A stretch of 64,000 bases of DNA from Molanna angustata (lineage: Eukaryota; Arthropoda; Insecta; Trichoptera; Molannidae). The position numbers and the translations under genes are program-made. Below are positions 44,101 through 64,000 of this stretch, one piece after another. Positions within the stretch are counted from its first letter, which is position 1, and each line of letters opens with the position of its first letter. Where the stretch lies: assembly GCA_963576475.1 (NCBI GenBank), contig OY754980.1, forward strand, positions 7,039,018-7,103,017, given 5' to 3'. Below the pieces are notes generated by a model. It was not told the origin of the DNA. It made no database searches and saw only the letters and a list, made by a program, of their open reading frames with translations.

Positions 44101-45333
44101 GCCACATTCTGGAGACTTACGATATTAATCGTCTCACAGATCCAGACTGAAAACACAATTAAAAACTGTGTCTCCACCGGGAATCGAACCCGAGACCTTT
44201 GGCTCAGCAGTCAGAGTTCTAACCAACTGAGCCACGAAGGCCGACCAATAGTATGATTATGATTTTCCTAATTCCTAGATAATCTTTTTCGACGGAGAAT
44301 AGAAAATAGAGGTTAATAGAAAAGTTATTATTTTTTTATATATCTTAATAAACTATTTTACATTTTAGATGTATTCTAACAACGATAAATACAGAAACTG
44401 GATTGAAACATCCTTTACAAGAACCATTAGCTACATTAAAGAAGTAAGTACATTTTGCTTCAATTTTATTTCTTATTTAAATTATAATTATTTTGTATTT
44501 TAGAGTGAATACTTCCAATATAACATTATAAGTGTTTGGTCAGACTGCTAAAACAAAGCTGACTTTGAAAAAACTGCAAGATCAGGTGGCTTCAGAAAAT
44601 TGTAAAATTAAATTTCCATAAACACACAATATTATTATCATACCTTCATACACAATATAGACTAGTCAAAATTAACTTACCATCAAAGAGCCTCTGTGGC
44701 TTCTGGTGAGTAGTGTTTTTGTAAGCTTTCCTTTTTCTTTTTCTGTCCATTTCCTAATATCCTTTCCCTATAAAACTGATATTACAATGTACACAATATT
44801 GATTATTTCTGTTAACTAATTGGTCCTCTAATGGAGTGTTATATTATTCATGAATAACTTGTTATTGAGACTGTGTGTTTACAAAATATAATTAAAAAAG
44901 AACTTTTAAATAAACAAGTGATTATAAAGTGTTTGTAACATGTATCTTATACAATCTCAGAAAGTATGATCATGTTTTATCGGTAAAATACAATTGGTTG
45001 GCCAATTATATTAAATCGTCTTAACATTTATATACATTCTTTACCTTACCTCATTCCCCCTTATAATCCAAATTCACCACAATACCTACAAATAGTATTT
45101 TTCTGTCATATACGGTCCATATTTTCAATCTGTTGAAAGTAATACACTTGTCATTCTCATTTGCTCTACTGAATAATTATTAAGCATGTACATTTTTTTT
45201 TGCTTCCAGATATCGAATAATTCCAGACCAGTTAATAAATAAAACAGATAAAACATCACCTGTAATGGGAGTACACCTTGTACTGAGGAAGGCTGGTAAA
45301 GTTAAAATTGGTGATTCTATTATGGTAGCATAA
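21139..45333 (+). CDS. MTARC1: Mitochondrial amidoxime-reducing component (MOSC protein)
   Basis: Molybdenum enzyme of the outer mitochondrial membrane that reduces N-hydroxylated compounds with cytochrome b5 and its reductase (family knowledge). Seven exons join in phase: 21139-21154, 29040-29256, 33013-33249, 33991-34096, 35175-35377, 44369-44443, 45210-45333, giving 325 aa (vertebrate mARC about 335). Residues about 6-26 form a hydrophobic anchor (VAVGLGVGLIGAASCWALW) followed by Lys/Arg. The MOSC N-terminal beta-barrel starts at KLGDLICFPIKSAGPL. The MOSC domain ends with the RCILTTINTETG motif, whose Cys261 corresponds to the molybdenum ligand, split across exons 5 and 6. C-terminus: KVKIGDSIMVA. 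Exon 1 (MSSYK, 16 bp) is inferred from a start codon plus an in-phase GT and is the weakest part; exon 2 lacks its own start. Introns 1 (7.9 kb) and 5 (9.0 kb) hold the Helitron clusters. A 63-bp array copies the exon 5 acceptor. Whether it is the MARC1 or MARC2 orthologue is meaningless outside vertebrates. Confidence 0.92.
21736..21978 (+). repeat. Dispersed repeat X, copy 1
   Basis: Shares CATACCATCACGG, CCCACAATGTGGGG, CCTTATAAAAG, CATTGCTGAACTAT and AAGCTGGTGCCT with 33,279-33,557 and, in part, with 35,470-35,645 and 51,540-51,640. Non-coding, SINE- or LINE-tail-like. The CATACCATCACGG/ACCCCACTTTGTGGG end resembles an inverted RTE-type 3' tail. Confidence 0.6.
22175..22683 (+). repeat. 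Local duplication S, copy 1 (without SINE)
   Basis: Collinear with 23,125-24,080: GCCAACACTAAACTCTC, TTCTTGAAAGGTTGATGAT, ATATGAAGTTGA, TTTTTCTTTATAGGTTGGCA, CTAGACCGTGAGAGCATTTT. The SINE found in copy 2 is missing here. No coding signal. Lies in mARC intron 1. Confidence 0.65.
22680..23045 (-). pseudogene. RTE-like LINE 3' fragment with (GAA)n tail
   Basis: The minus-strand frame reads LRWVGGVTKLDRVKNVHIRG, then LTENGLRWYGHVMRLP, then RRPGRPLTTWMSTITRDLKE, ending RRADPK-stop, followed by a short UTR and a (GAA)n tail at 22,680. L-R-W-x-G-H-V-x-R and G-R-P-x-x-x-W are hallmarks of RTE-type ORF C-termini. The copy is severely 5'-truncated, as usual for LINEs. Confidence 0.8.
23125..24080 (+). 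repeat. Local duplication S, copy 2 (with SINE A)
   Basis: Second copy of the segment at 22,175-22,683. Around 23,430-23,520 it also carries an RTE-like tail (GTCAAGATAG...CTGCCTACCCCTCGAGGAAG). The SINE at 23,627-23,863 interrupts it between CATACATTTT and TACAAATATGAAATTT. Confidence 0.65.
23627..23863 (+). mobile_element. tRNA-derived SINE, family A, copy 1
   Basis: Head TCGGCCTTCGTGGCTCAGTT with box B GGTTCGATTCCC, then a constant body (TTTTCAGTCTGGATCTGTGA, AGTCTCCAGAATGTGGCAAC, TTGACATAGTACCTGTTAGT) and an AAATAAATAAA-type tail. Other copies: 30,779-31,010 (+), 44,010-44,244 (-), 51,255-51,489 (-), 55,632-55,850 (+). Confidence 0.88.
24452..25350 (-). mobile_element. Helitron-type element H2 (truncated)
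   Basis: Begins on the plus strand with CTAGTTGCATGTAACACATG after an A, i.e. a Helitron 3' end (hairpin plus CTAG|T) in minus orientation. It carries the central CA microsatellite and stops at TCTAGTTGGTGTT, where the next copy begins, so its own 5' end (GACAGTTGGA) is missing. Confidence 0.8.
25352..26390 (-). mobile_element. Helitron-type element H3 (complete)
   Basis: 1,039 bp from CTAG (25,352) to GACAGTTGGA (26,390). Element-orientation ends: A|TCCAACTGTCGATTTG and ACATGCAACTAG|T. A second copy of the ATCGACAGTTGGAT motif lies inverted near the 3' end, a GAGAACTTTGTTCTC hairpin near the 5' end and a (GTGTGTCT)n/(GT)n core. No protein coding. Confidence 0.85.
26411..27424 (-). mobile_element. 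Helitron-type element H4 (complete)
   Basis: 1,014 bp with the same ends and internal order as H3, separated from it by 20 bp. Flanks again give A before the 5' end and T after CTAG in element orientation. Confidence 0.85.
27426..27540 (-). mobile_element. Helitron-type 5'-end remnant
   Basis: A diverged copy of only the 5' end of the family (TCTTGGCTTAATAATGTCGA, AGAGAATTGAATTCTCATGA, ATCGACAGTTGGA), wedged between H4 and H5. It may mark an earlier subfamily. Confidence 0.65.
27545..28494 (-). mobile_element. Helitron-type element H5 (complete)
   Basis: 950 bp, same termini as H3. Its CA core is short and it lacks part of the TTTTTTATAGAAAATT segment present in the others. Confidence 0.85.
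28660..28946 (+). mobile_element. Old Helitron-type fragment, opposite orientation
   Basis: Carries TTTTGAAGTC, ATTCAGAATTCGGAGGAGAA, GTGTGTGTGTACGT, TTATGACTTTTGATCCGC and ends GTTGGATCTTATATGTTTCA-TGCAA-CTAG before T. This is the same family on the plus strand, much diverged and missing the 5' end. An open frame over it is chance. Confidence 0.65.
29663..29843. mobile_element. Palindromic MITE with TA target (mariner-like)
   Basis: 181 bp with almost perfect arms: GAGTCAAATTGAAAACGCTG, TTCGTTATCGCCAAGCGCTA and TGATTTGACGTTTGTTGTAG on the left are all mirrored on the right. TA flanks both ends (29,661-29,662 and 29,844-29,845), fitting a Tc1/mariner-mobilised MITE. Transcribed as part of mARC intron 2 it would form a long hairpin. 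Confidence 0.8.
30017..30174. mobile_element. Second palindromic MITE, different family
   Basis: Inverted arms CCCCCCTAGACAACGTGTCA, AGCTCAAGAAAAGATAAC and ATGTATGGA on the left; TCCATACAT, GTTATCTTTTCTT and TTGAGCTAAATGACACATTG on the right ending in GAGGGGG. A small duplication (TTTCTTTTCTT) disturbs the right arm. No coding capacity. Confidence 0.75.
30779..31010 (+). mobile_element. tRNA-derived SINE, family A, copy 2
   Basis: TCGGCCTTCGTGGCTCAGTT head, GGGTTCGATTCCCGG box B, body as in copy 1, ending in (AAT)n. Lies in mARC intron 2. Confidence 0.88.
31189..31362 (+). mobile_element. tRNA-derived SINE, family B, copy 3, with target duplication
   Basis: Head GGGTCGGTGGCAGAGCGG, box B GCGAGTTCGAATCCTGC, body and A-rich tail. 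It is flanked by the direct repeat AAAAAAATAAGATCAT (31,173-31,188 and about 31,365-31,380), a clean target-site duplication showing L1/RTE-style insertion. Confidence 0.88.
31428..31637 (-). mobile_element. tRNA-derived SINE, family C
   Basis: The reverse complement starts GCCGACCGCCGTGGCACAGT-TGGTAAGC (box A like) and has GGATTCGATTCCCAGCAGAG (box B), a body with AATTCATCATCTTCATC and AACTCGCCACTTGCACAGGG, and an (ATT)n tail. A tail fragment of the same family is at 10,695-10,745. Confidence 0.7.
31800..32150 (+). pseudogene. CR1/jockey-group LINE C-terminal relic
   Basis: The frame at 31,839-32,054 reads LRHVKYKFGNNY-like MRHVKYKFGNNYKHEFETL, then LLYFYDIMNSNIDCTDILK, IINFNILNRRTRHTSRQTY. 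It aligns by eye with the post-RT domain of the LINE at 39,650-42,936 (LIDAPNILRLLNFNVKKMYTRS-type region), followed by an AAATAAATAAAT tail. Truncated at the 5' end. Confidence 0.6.
32290..32845 (+). pseudogene. RTE-like LINE 3' fragment with (GTAT)n tail
   Basis: Reads VPTLMYASETWTWQKTHESK, NAVEMRSLRRMCGRTI, an in-frame stop, then MDIRRECKIERDIVSRMKVN, TLRWFGHVERMNDERL, RGRGRPRKSWHDNINEILKD and a tail of CLPTP-like GVWRLVLSAYPK. After the stop codon comes GGATACGGCGTGTTGGTATG and a (GTAT)n tail. Homologous pieces: 54,745-54,935 and 55,385-55,475. Lies in mARC intron 2. Confidence 0.8.
33279..33557 (+). repeat. Dispersed repeat X, copy 2
   Basis: The best-preserved copy: CATACCATCACGGCATATCC, CCTTATAAAAGGGAGCACAA, CATTGCTGAACTATGTGAGA, TGTTATTGTTGCCTGATGTA, CGATTACCCGGCTCTTACGG, CTAAGCCGGTGCCTTAA. 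Lies in mARC intron 3. No coding. Confidence 0.65.
34389..34573. mobile_element. Palindromic MITE family M, copy 3
   Basis: GGGGGGCGAGTCCCATCAAA and GGAATCAAAACCCTCATGAT at left, mirrored by TATTATGAGGGTTTTGATTT and ACGGGACTTGCCCCCCTG at right. Lies in mARC intron 4. Confidence 0.75.
34865..35220 (+). repeat. 63-bp tandem array that includes the start of mARC exon 5
   Basis: Units begin GGTGTATTCCCAGACTTGAC right after TTTATATTTTAG at 34,923, 34,986, 35,049, 35,112 and 35,175, exactly 63 bp apart, preceded by a partial unit from 34,865. The last unit runs into the real exon 5 and is the only one where AATAAAAGT continues to TCAGTAGATGAT; the others continue to TGATTATTTAT. The array therefore repeats the intron end, the acceptor AG and 46 bp of coding sequence. 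Confidence 0.95.
35470..35645 (+). repeat. Dispersed repeat X, copy 3 (partial)
   Basis: Shares AGTCTCGTCTCACCTAAAA, GAATGGGTGGTGAA, CCTCATTGCTGAACTGTGTG and ATTGTTGCCTGTTGTATTTT with copy 2. The left end is missing. 35,646-36,229 has nothing recognised. Confidence 0.6.
36230..37212 (-). mobile_element. Helitron-type element H6 (diverged)
   Basis: The CTAG end is eroded (TTACATGCATGAACTGAGAG); then AGTATGTATAGTTGAAGAA-like sequence and the whole family order follow, ending ATCGACAGTTGGA. More diverged than H7-H9, and with its CA core nearly lost. Confidence 0.75.
37230..38326 (-). mobile_element. Helitron-type element H7 with expanded CA core
   Basis: 1,097 bp, complete ends. The central microsatellite has expanded to about 40 uninterrupted AC units (about 38,037-38,117) flanked by ACAGACAC variants. 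Otherwise close to H8 and H9. Confidence 0.85.
38331..39354 (-). mobile_element. Helitron-type element H8 (complete)
   Basis: 1,024 bp, only 4 bp (ATAA) after H7, in the same orientation. The base next to its 5' end is A on the plus strand rather than T, unlike H1 and H3-H5. Confidence 0.85.
39650..42936 (+). mobile_element. Full-ORF LINE (CR1/jockey group) inserted in H9
   Basis: Flanked by the target duplication TAGGCG (39,644-39,649 and 42,937-42,942), with an A/T-rich tail of the AAATAAATAAAATAAAAAAT type. It starts with a short tandem (GCAAAAGGTACTGTC, GCAAAAGGTACTG), has about 110 bp of leader, one intact ORF and about 330 bp of 3' UTR. No ORF1 (gag-like) is present, so it may be 5'-truncated at ORF2 or belong to a one-ORF lineage. 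Confidence 0.9.
39761..42604 (+). CDS. LINE endonuclease-reverse transcriptase, intact ORF
   Basis: 947-aa uninterrupted protein. Residues 1 to about 230 are an APE-type endonuclease: LYYMNVRGTR start, LTETWLNE (about 34-41), DGGGVLIA, LGDFNRPDISW (about 147-157) and a terminal HHPAL (about 227). Residues about 455-720 are the reverse transcriptase: GAGPDGILP, ANYRPISKLDCFSKIFE, YTDFCKAFDKVN, SGIAQGSLLGPLLFLLFIND and catalytic FADD (about 675-678). A C-terminal domain follows (VRDLGVLFDFKL, SLVVSVLEYNSVIWSP, RRRMVGLICLYNVVNGRLDA). Such proteins nick target DNA and copy their RNA there (family knowledge). All catalytic motifs are present and no stop or frameshift is seen, so recent insertion and possible activity are inferred. 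Not a host gene; lies on the same strand as mARC, within its intron 5. Confidence 0.92.
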   Translation: MNLTLYYMNVRGTRTKVSEVFRNILISNYDIICLTETWLNESIFSGELVDNRYDIFRVDRQHDTKKDGGGVLIACLKYLESKIIKTDYDKQIEDVWVQFKLKIRNRVKKINLCTVYIPPNNDLESCYKFYDKIRLSYVENPNALNLILGDFNRPDISWTPDESNTLTPILLTTNASSSNLIDTMYFCSFTQRNNVANANNRILDLILTDISEISITRSKKPLSKEDAHHPALKIKIQHEDVKMLAFKNDNRPNFYKGNYEEINNELNELNWETLFHNKTVDETVEQFYKTLESLIDKFIPKKKSKNNFPQWYSKELINVLKQKEKYHKKYKKYGNELDKLTFSIMRKRAKLLTASCYDNYISNMQKEFKANPRTLWKPINDKRQCTTTIPNQMILGNESAIKGVNICKLFSKYFQSVFNPLSNNFYPCNQNTATSRILTKVCFSLEDIINKLKKTDINKGAGPDGILPIFILKCFSGIAKPLTIIFNKSISNGHFPTRWKNANVTPILKKGARDDIANYRPISKLDCFSKIFESLVHEVLFSHVKQDIIYEQHGFHPKRSVTTNLLTYSQFIAENVDNRIQVDSIYTDFCKAFDKVNQRLLIRKLKIYGINGELLKWFESYISDRSQTVTIGGHKAPPYKTTSGIAQGSLLGPLLFLLFINDIASSIKYSEFLLFADDLKLYRKIESITDCNLLQKDLASLYTWCKLNDLYFNYSKCQYISFTNNKSKISFQYNINNNYLARCDTVRDLGVLFDFKLKYDAHIDEIAKKASKLQGFICRQTKDFSDQTVALSLYKSLVVSVLEYNSVIWSPNYEVHSQRIEGIQKKFLRILAYRSKKSNLDTYEKKMNFYKINSLKERRRMVGLICLYNVVNGRLDAPNILRLLNFNVKKMYTRSRDFFILNSYKTNIGYFSPLPRITRDFNIISLSRPLVDIFSELNEFKKCIFLP
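44010..44244 (-). mobile_element. tRNA-derived SINE, family A, copy 3
   Basis: Reverse complement: TCGGCCTTCGTGGCTCAGTT, GGGTTCGATTCCCGGTGGAG, TTTCAGTCTGGATCTGTGAG, TTTGACATAGTACCTGTTAG and a TAAATAAATAAA tail. Lies just upstream of mARC exon 6. The preceding 43,704-44,009 has nothing recognised. Confidence 0.88.
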
Positions 45334-45502
45334 CATGGAAAATGAAAACATATTTTAAGTTTAATTACATAATTTATCAAAAGTCCATTGAGGAGTTCCT
45401 TGAATATCATTCCTTGTTAATTCAGATTATATATAAATTAGCAACCTTACGAATAATCAGAGAAAAAAGAACATTATTTTAAAATTTGGTGTCCAAATAT
45501 CA

Positions 45503-45508
45503 AATAAA
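45503..45508 (+). terminator. Candidate polyadenylation signal of mARC
   Basis: AATAAA about 170 nt after the mARC stop, in CAAATAAATAAATAC. First canonical hexamer downstream on this strand. 45,520-46,077 has no gene or element that I recognise. Confidence 0.4.
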
Positions 45509-46077
45509 TAAATACATGTAAATACATGTCGCATTGATTCCCTATTTGGAGTAGGCAGAGAGAATCGAGTACCATAATCCTCTCTCTTGGCATACAACTA
45601 TAGCTTCTACTATTATTTTTTATTCCCATTCCTAGAATTTAGCTCATTTCCACTTTTCAACATTCATTTCACTTTTGACGTCATTCTATTTTTTTCTCTA
45701 CGAAATCATCTTAATGCATATTATGTTTTATTATCCTTTTATGTTTTAATTTTTGTCTGATATTTATATTATTGCTGTAACAATATTGTGATCTTTTTTG
45801 TGATAAATTGTTTTAAAATAACCATTTCTAATACTATTACTAATCAATTAGGTGTGAAATCAAGTAAGAAAAACAAAAATGTATTCCCATTTTGCACTTT
45901 TTATTACATAGGAATCTCTCAAAATGTAGTCGAATACAATAAATATACTATTACTAATATATTAATGTTATATTATTTTTGATAAATGTTTATAATTTGT
46001 TATGTTTAGAAATAAATATACACATATATAATTGATGTTTTTTTTTATACATGATGCACCTACTTAGCACGTTCCCT

Positions 46078-46363
46078 CTAATTTTCCTATTGTGTGTGCG
46101 GATCTTCGACGCATCTGTGCAGTGGCGGTGCGATAAATTTACACCCCCCCCCCATAAACACATACAATTTTTCATTAAAATGTATATTTTTAGGGTATTT
46201 GTTAAGCACAGTGATTTTATATAATAACAACACTAACAAAGATAATTTTTGAAATAAATAAAAAAGATAACTAAAATCTGGCAATGGAAACTTTCTTATA
46301 TAATATTGACTATGCGGAGACATTTTAGTAGGTGTGCGTGCGCACACCTTACAGGGAACATTG
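46078..46363. mobile_element. hAT-like MITE with 8-bp target duplication
   Basis: The ends CACGTTCCCTCTAA and (inverted) CAATGTTCCCTGTAAG are similar inverted repeats, both followed by TGTGTGCG/GGTGTGCG. The flanks are CTACTTAG (46,070-46,077) and TTACTTAG (46,364-46,371), 7 of 8 identical, which fits hAT insertion. The interior contains a C10 run and no transposase. Confidence 0.75.
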
Positions 46364-47062
46364 TTACTTAGTGATATTATCATCAGATGTCACCTTTTGC
46401 ACGTTGCTGATAGCTGAAAGTAATATGACATGACTAACCTAAATATACTGACTAATGTTTTTCATTGCTACTTGCAGATGCAAAAATCCACTTTTTCAAC
46501 AACCAGCAGCCATTTATTTGAATAAAGAATTAAATAGTTCAATTATGCAATATTACAAAAACACATGATAATATTACGCTCCTTTTGAGTGTGAGAAGTG
46601 TGCGCACTTTATTTTTATACTAAGTAATTACTGCCTACAGATGTTCAACATCGTCTTCAACGTGGCATGTTGACAAAAAGGTTGTCGACAAAGTTGATCA
46701 TCTGTAGGCCCCTTCATAGTAATAGTGTATTGGTGAAAATTTGAATGTGTTTGTAAACGTAAAAAAAAAAAACATTTGTAAGGGAGTTGAAACTGTCTTC
46801 ATCTTTGAAGGTGCAGGGGGTTTCCACCAACCAATGTCTGTCAATGGATGGGGTGATTTCTAATAGCAGTCCCTACAAAATATCAAAAACTCAGCCTTTA
46901 TACTACGACATAACTGAGCACCAATTTCTTTACCTTTGCTTCCTCATATCTCCCAAGACCACCGCTACTCAGGTTTCATATTAGCCAATCATTGCTACCT
47001 GCTGTGGTATCCTTACATAGATAAAAATCAGCCTTTAACTATGACGTAAGTCTGGCTGTCGC

Positions 47063-47098
47063 AGGCTCTCAGTCTATTACCATATAGACTGAGAGCCT
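47063..47098. repeat. Perfect 15-bp-arm hairpin
   Basis: AGGCTCTCAGTCTAT and ATAGACTGAGAGCCT are exact complements with a 6-nt loop (TACCAT). Isolated, in the convergent intergenic region; no T-run terminator context and no known function. Flanking 46,364-47,062 is otherwise unrecognised. Confidence 0.7.
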
Positions 47099-47374
47099 AG
47101 TCTTAAGTAAAAAAAAACATTTTATTTGTAAAAATACTTTACATTCTACCAAATTAATAGTATTTGAGGCTTTACTTTGTTTTAGTTGGATGAGATTGCC
47201 TTATAGCAATATACCCATATTTGTATACAAACAAATTAATAAAAACCTTTACTTAGATTTCTATGTCCTAAGTTTACTAAGATTTCAAATATATATTCAA
47301 ATACAAATTTCACACATTTGAACTATCAGATTTAGATACCTTTATCAAATTAATTGAACTCCCTACCCTGCATC

Positions 47375-47815
47375 ACGGACATACCGCCTGATTTAGATCA
47401 ACTGAGAAGAATTTGGTCAGTGTTAAACAGAATCCAAACTGGCTATGGCAGGTGGGCTGATTTTGCATTCAAATGTGGTTGGTGAGAGTCCCCTATATGT
47501 GACTGCGAAGCTGACATTAACAGTATTTTGCAGTCTCCTACCCCACTGCATAGGGACTGTTTTAGAAATATGTAGTTTTGTTCATCTCTGGAGCGGCTGC
47601 TCGTCGGACTGTGGAGTCGACAGACAGACCATTGGACATATAGCCGCAGAGTGTGTGAACAGCCTGTATAGTGGTGACTAAACTGACTTTTATGAACTTA
47701 CACAAATATCTGACAAGCAGGAAACTTGACCCTGTCCAACTTTAACTGTTATAATTTTAATCAACTTATTGTGATATATGCCGCCAAACGCTAAATGAAT
47801 AAATCAAATTAAAAC
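47375..47815 (+). pseudogene. Jockey-type LINE C-terminal relic
   Basis: Over frame breaks it reads DIPPDLDQLRRIWSVLNRIQ, TGYGRWADF, CDCEADINSILQ/RQTIGHIAAECVNSLYSGD, then a 3' UTR ending CGCCAAACGCTAAATGAATA with an A-rich tail. L-W-S-x-L-N-R-x-x-T-G-x-G-R and the C-D-C...H-I-x-x-E-C motif are the usual tail of insect LINE polyproteins. Dead copy next to the 3' end of POLA2. Confidence 0.65.
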
Positions 47816-47919
47816 AATATTTTTCACAAAATAAAAACAGATTTTTAAAAAAAAAAATTTTATTTCATACAAAATTCACATTTGTGATTTAACATCGTTT
47901 TGTGTGAGTTTTTTTTACA

Positions 47920-47925
47920 TTTATT
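47920..47925 (-). terminator. Candidate polyadenylation signal of POLA2
   Basis: AATAAA on the minus strand, about 56 nt beyond the POLA2 stop codon; a second one lies at 47,859-47,864. Confidence 0.45.
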
Positions 47926-47980
47926 CTAAATACTTTAAAACCTTGGTTAGTTTTGAGTTTCTTGTACGAGTTTCAATACT

Positions 47981-62056
<14,076 letters not shown>

Positions 62057-62081
62057 CTTCCGGAAACAACCGCGAAGAGAA

Positions 62082-62089
62082 GGCGCCAA
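62082..62089 (-). promoter_or_regulatory. E2F-like site upstream of POLA2
   Basis: The minus strand reads TTGGCGCC 26 bp before the POLA2 start codon, in one of the few GC-rich patches here (CGCGAAGAGAAGGCGCCAAT on plus). E2F control of polymerase-alpha genes is established in animals; use of this site is inference from one motif. Confidence 0.4.
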
Positions 62090-62576
62090 TCAACAAGTTT
62101 TTGTCAAATAAAAAACTTCAAATAAAGCATAGAAACGATAGATAAAAAACCTATCAAATTCTACATTCAACCAAAAGAAAATTAACGCAGAAAATTTTTC
62201 AACGATACAATACAATAATTTATATTATGACACTAAAATACTAATACAGTATGTTAAATACATTCATAATAAATCCAATCCAATAGAAATAAAAAAATGC
62301 ACTTTGGCTTCGATCCGCCATAATTTCATAATAACCTCACGCACGCTTCCCGAACCCATCTATTCTTCCTAATTTCTTCGCATTTCTCATCCAGCACGAA
62401 ATAAATTGAATATTGATGAATTGTCTCATTCAAGTTATTTTATATTGATAATACAAATTTAATATTTTTTGAGCAATTTGTTGTGTAGCTAGAAAAAAAT
62501 TACACAAAATGTGATAATATCCCAGAAATTAATTTTTATCGCATTCGTTTACGTAACGCTCATTTACAAATTTTGT

Positions 62577-64000
62577 ACTTATTTATTTATTTATTTATTT
62601 TCTTTGGGAAGCTACAGCTCATTTACAGTTTAATGATACATAATAATTTTTACATTGTTAGAGCCAAAAAAAGCATTCCATCAACATAATATAAAAACAA
62701 ATAACAGTTTACAAGCCAAAAATAATTCATGCACACACATTCATACACACCCTCACACACACCCTCTTACACACCATCACACACACATACATACATAAGT
62801 ACACATATATACACACATATACAACAACTAGGAAAGGAAAGAGAAATGAGAGAAGAGAGACTAGGAGGACAGGACAGAGGGATATTGGTTGCGCATCACC
62901 TTCAGATCATCATGTCTAAATCTGTAATATTTCGCGTTGAATATGTCTATCTCAGCTGAGAATGTATTGTTATATTGGCTGCATATGCGTGTAATTGTTG
63001 AATTTTTCCTGATATTTGTTCTACTTGTTGGAATATGAAGTAATTGAGGTCTACGAACCATTCTACCTGGAACATGGATACCTACTAGGTTGACAAGTAC
63101 AGGCGAGTCTATGGCATTGTTCAAAATTTTATGCAGCAGCGATTGGTCGTGTAAGACTCTCCTACATTAAAGCGTATCAAAATTATGATATTTAAGTGAC
63201 TGTTGATATCTATTGAAGTTAAGGTGAAATTTATGATTTATATAGTTTATGAATTTTTGCTGTACTTTCTCGATTCTTGTGATGTGTACTGCATAGAAAG
63301 GAGACCAAATTTGAGTACATAATTCTAGCTGAGGGCGTATGTATGTAGTGTATAAGGTTTTAATGTTACTGAATGGCCGGCATGTGCGAATAATAAATCC
63401 TAACATCTTATTTGCTTTACTTATGATATTATCAATATTGTTTATGTAATTTAATTTAGAGTCAAGTATCACACCTAGGTCTCTTATATAATTGACTTCC
63501 TTTATATCAGAGTTGTTAAAGGTATATGTGAAATTTATTTTGTTTTTATTGAGAGTAAATGTTATTTTGTTACATTTCGATATATTAAGTATTAGTTTAT
63601 TTAATGCACAGTAAGTGTATAGTCTGTCAAGGTCCTCTTGTAGTTTAATACAATCGGCCAATGAGTTAATTGCAAGGTAAATTTTCATGTCATCGGCAAA
63701 TGCAAGATATAATGCATGATTAAAACATTTGTAAATGTCATAAGTATAGATATTGAATAGAAGCGGACCCAGGTGTGAACCTTGAGGAACGCCCGAAGGA
63801 GGAATAAAGAAGCTGGATTTAAATCCCTCGACCATCACTGACTGCATTCTGTTCCGAACATATGACACAAACCACCTGTATAAGTCTCCATGTATACCAA
63901 GGTTAAGTAATTTCGATATTAGTATATCGTGGTTTACCTTGTAAAATGCCTTTGCATAATCGGTGTATATCACATCCACTTGGCATCTTTTATCCATGTT
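62577..64000 (-). mobile_element. CR1/jockey-group LINE, 3' part, running off the window
   Basis: Minus strand: the RT enters at the window edge with VDVIYTDYAKAFYKVNHDIL, then SGVPQGSHLGPLLFNIY, LAFADDMKIY (FADD intact), VNYIRDLGVILDSKLNY and PQLELCTQIWSPFYAVH. After a TAA at 63,167-63,169 the same frame continues (RRVLHDQSLLHKILNNAIDS, VHVPGR-like GIHVPGRMVRRPQLLHIP, KNSTITRICSQYN) to 62,861. A 3' UTR with a CA-rich patch (about 62,730-62,825) and a TAAATAAATAAA tail ends near 62,577. Related to, but not identical with, the LINE at 39,650. Confidence 0.85.
63167..63997 (-). pseudogene. LINE reverse transcriptase, partial, one nonsense codon
   Basis: Reverse transcriptase half of the element above. 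The usual AFDKVNH motif reads AFYKVNH (D to Y), while the catalytic Asp in YTD and the FADD box remain. A single in-frame TAA separates it from the C-terminal frame 62,861-63,166. The N-terminal half lies beyond the window, so whether other defects exist is unknown. Confidence 0.85.

Noticed and set aside
47063..47098. Hairpin as a transcription terminator
   Set aside because: Intrinsic terminators are bacterial; there is no T-run, and polyadenylation signals serve the neighbouring genes.

Overview
The window is animal nuclear DNA: AT-rich (roughly two thirds or more A+T by eye), with GT-AG introns, three intron-rich conserved genes and a heavy load of non-LTR retrotransposons, tRNA-derived SINEs, MITEs and Helitron-type elements. 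An arthropod, probably an insect, is the best guess. Frequent TAGGTACCTACCTA-like motifs are common in Lepidoptera and aphids, but they do not settle the order. No species is claimed.

Three host genes were reconstructed exon by exon with every splice phase closing. (1) Mitochondrial translation initiation factor 2 lies on the minus strand from 20,332 to 7,389, in 13 exons encoding 715 aa. (2) A mitochondrial amidoxime-reducing component (mARC, MOSC family) lies on the plus strand from 21,139 to 45,333, in 7 exons encoding 325 aa; its 16-bp first exon is the least certain part. (3) DNA polymerase alpha subunit B (POLA2) lies on the minus strand from 62,056 to 47,981, in 12 exons encoding 599 aa. 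mtIF2 and mARC are divergent and share an 806-bp intergenic region; mARC and POLA2 converge. Both members of the divergent pair encode mitochondrial proteins. The three genes do not form a pathway.

Layout. 1-7,388 is intergenic: degenerate tandem repeats, a 565-bp direct repeat pair, an inverted-repeat segment, an RLE-type LINE fragment and a palindromic MITE. 7,389-20,332 is mtIF2, whose introns hold SINEs, LINE pieces, a Tigger relic, MITEs, a 53-bp tandem array and one old Helitron copy. 21,139-45,333 is mARC. Its two long introns hold two head-to-tail clusters of a non-autonomous Helitron-type family, one copy of which is split by a LINE with an intact 947-aa ORF. 45,334-47,980 is intergenic, with a hAT-like MITE and a LINE relic. 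47,981-62,056 is POLA2, with LINE, MITE and SINE insertions. 62,577-64,000 is a LINE running off the window.

The most notable points are: a 63-bp tandem array that copies the 3' splice site and start of mARC exon 5, making decoy acceptors that each lead to an in-frame stop; the Helitron-type clusters with a datable nested LINE; an RTE-like 3' end inside the Helitron family; an (AT)105 tract at the centre of one palindromic MITE; and SINE filled/empty sites in a local duplication. I found no new enzymatic or defence system.
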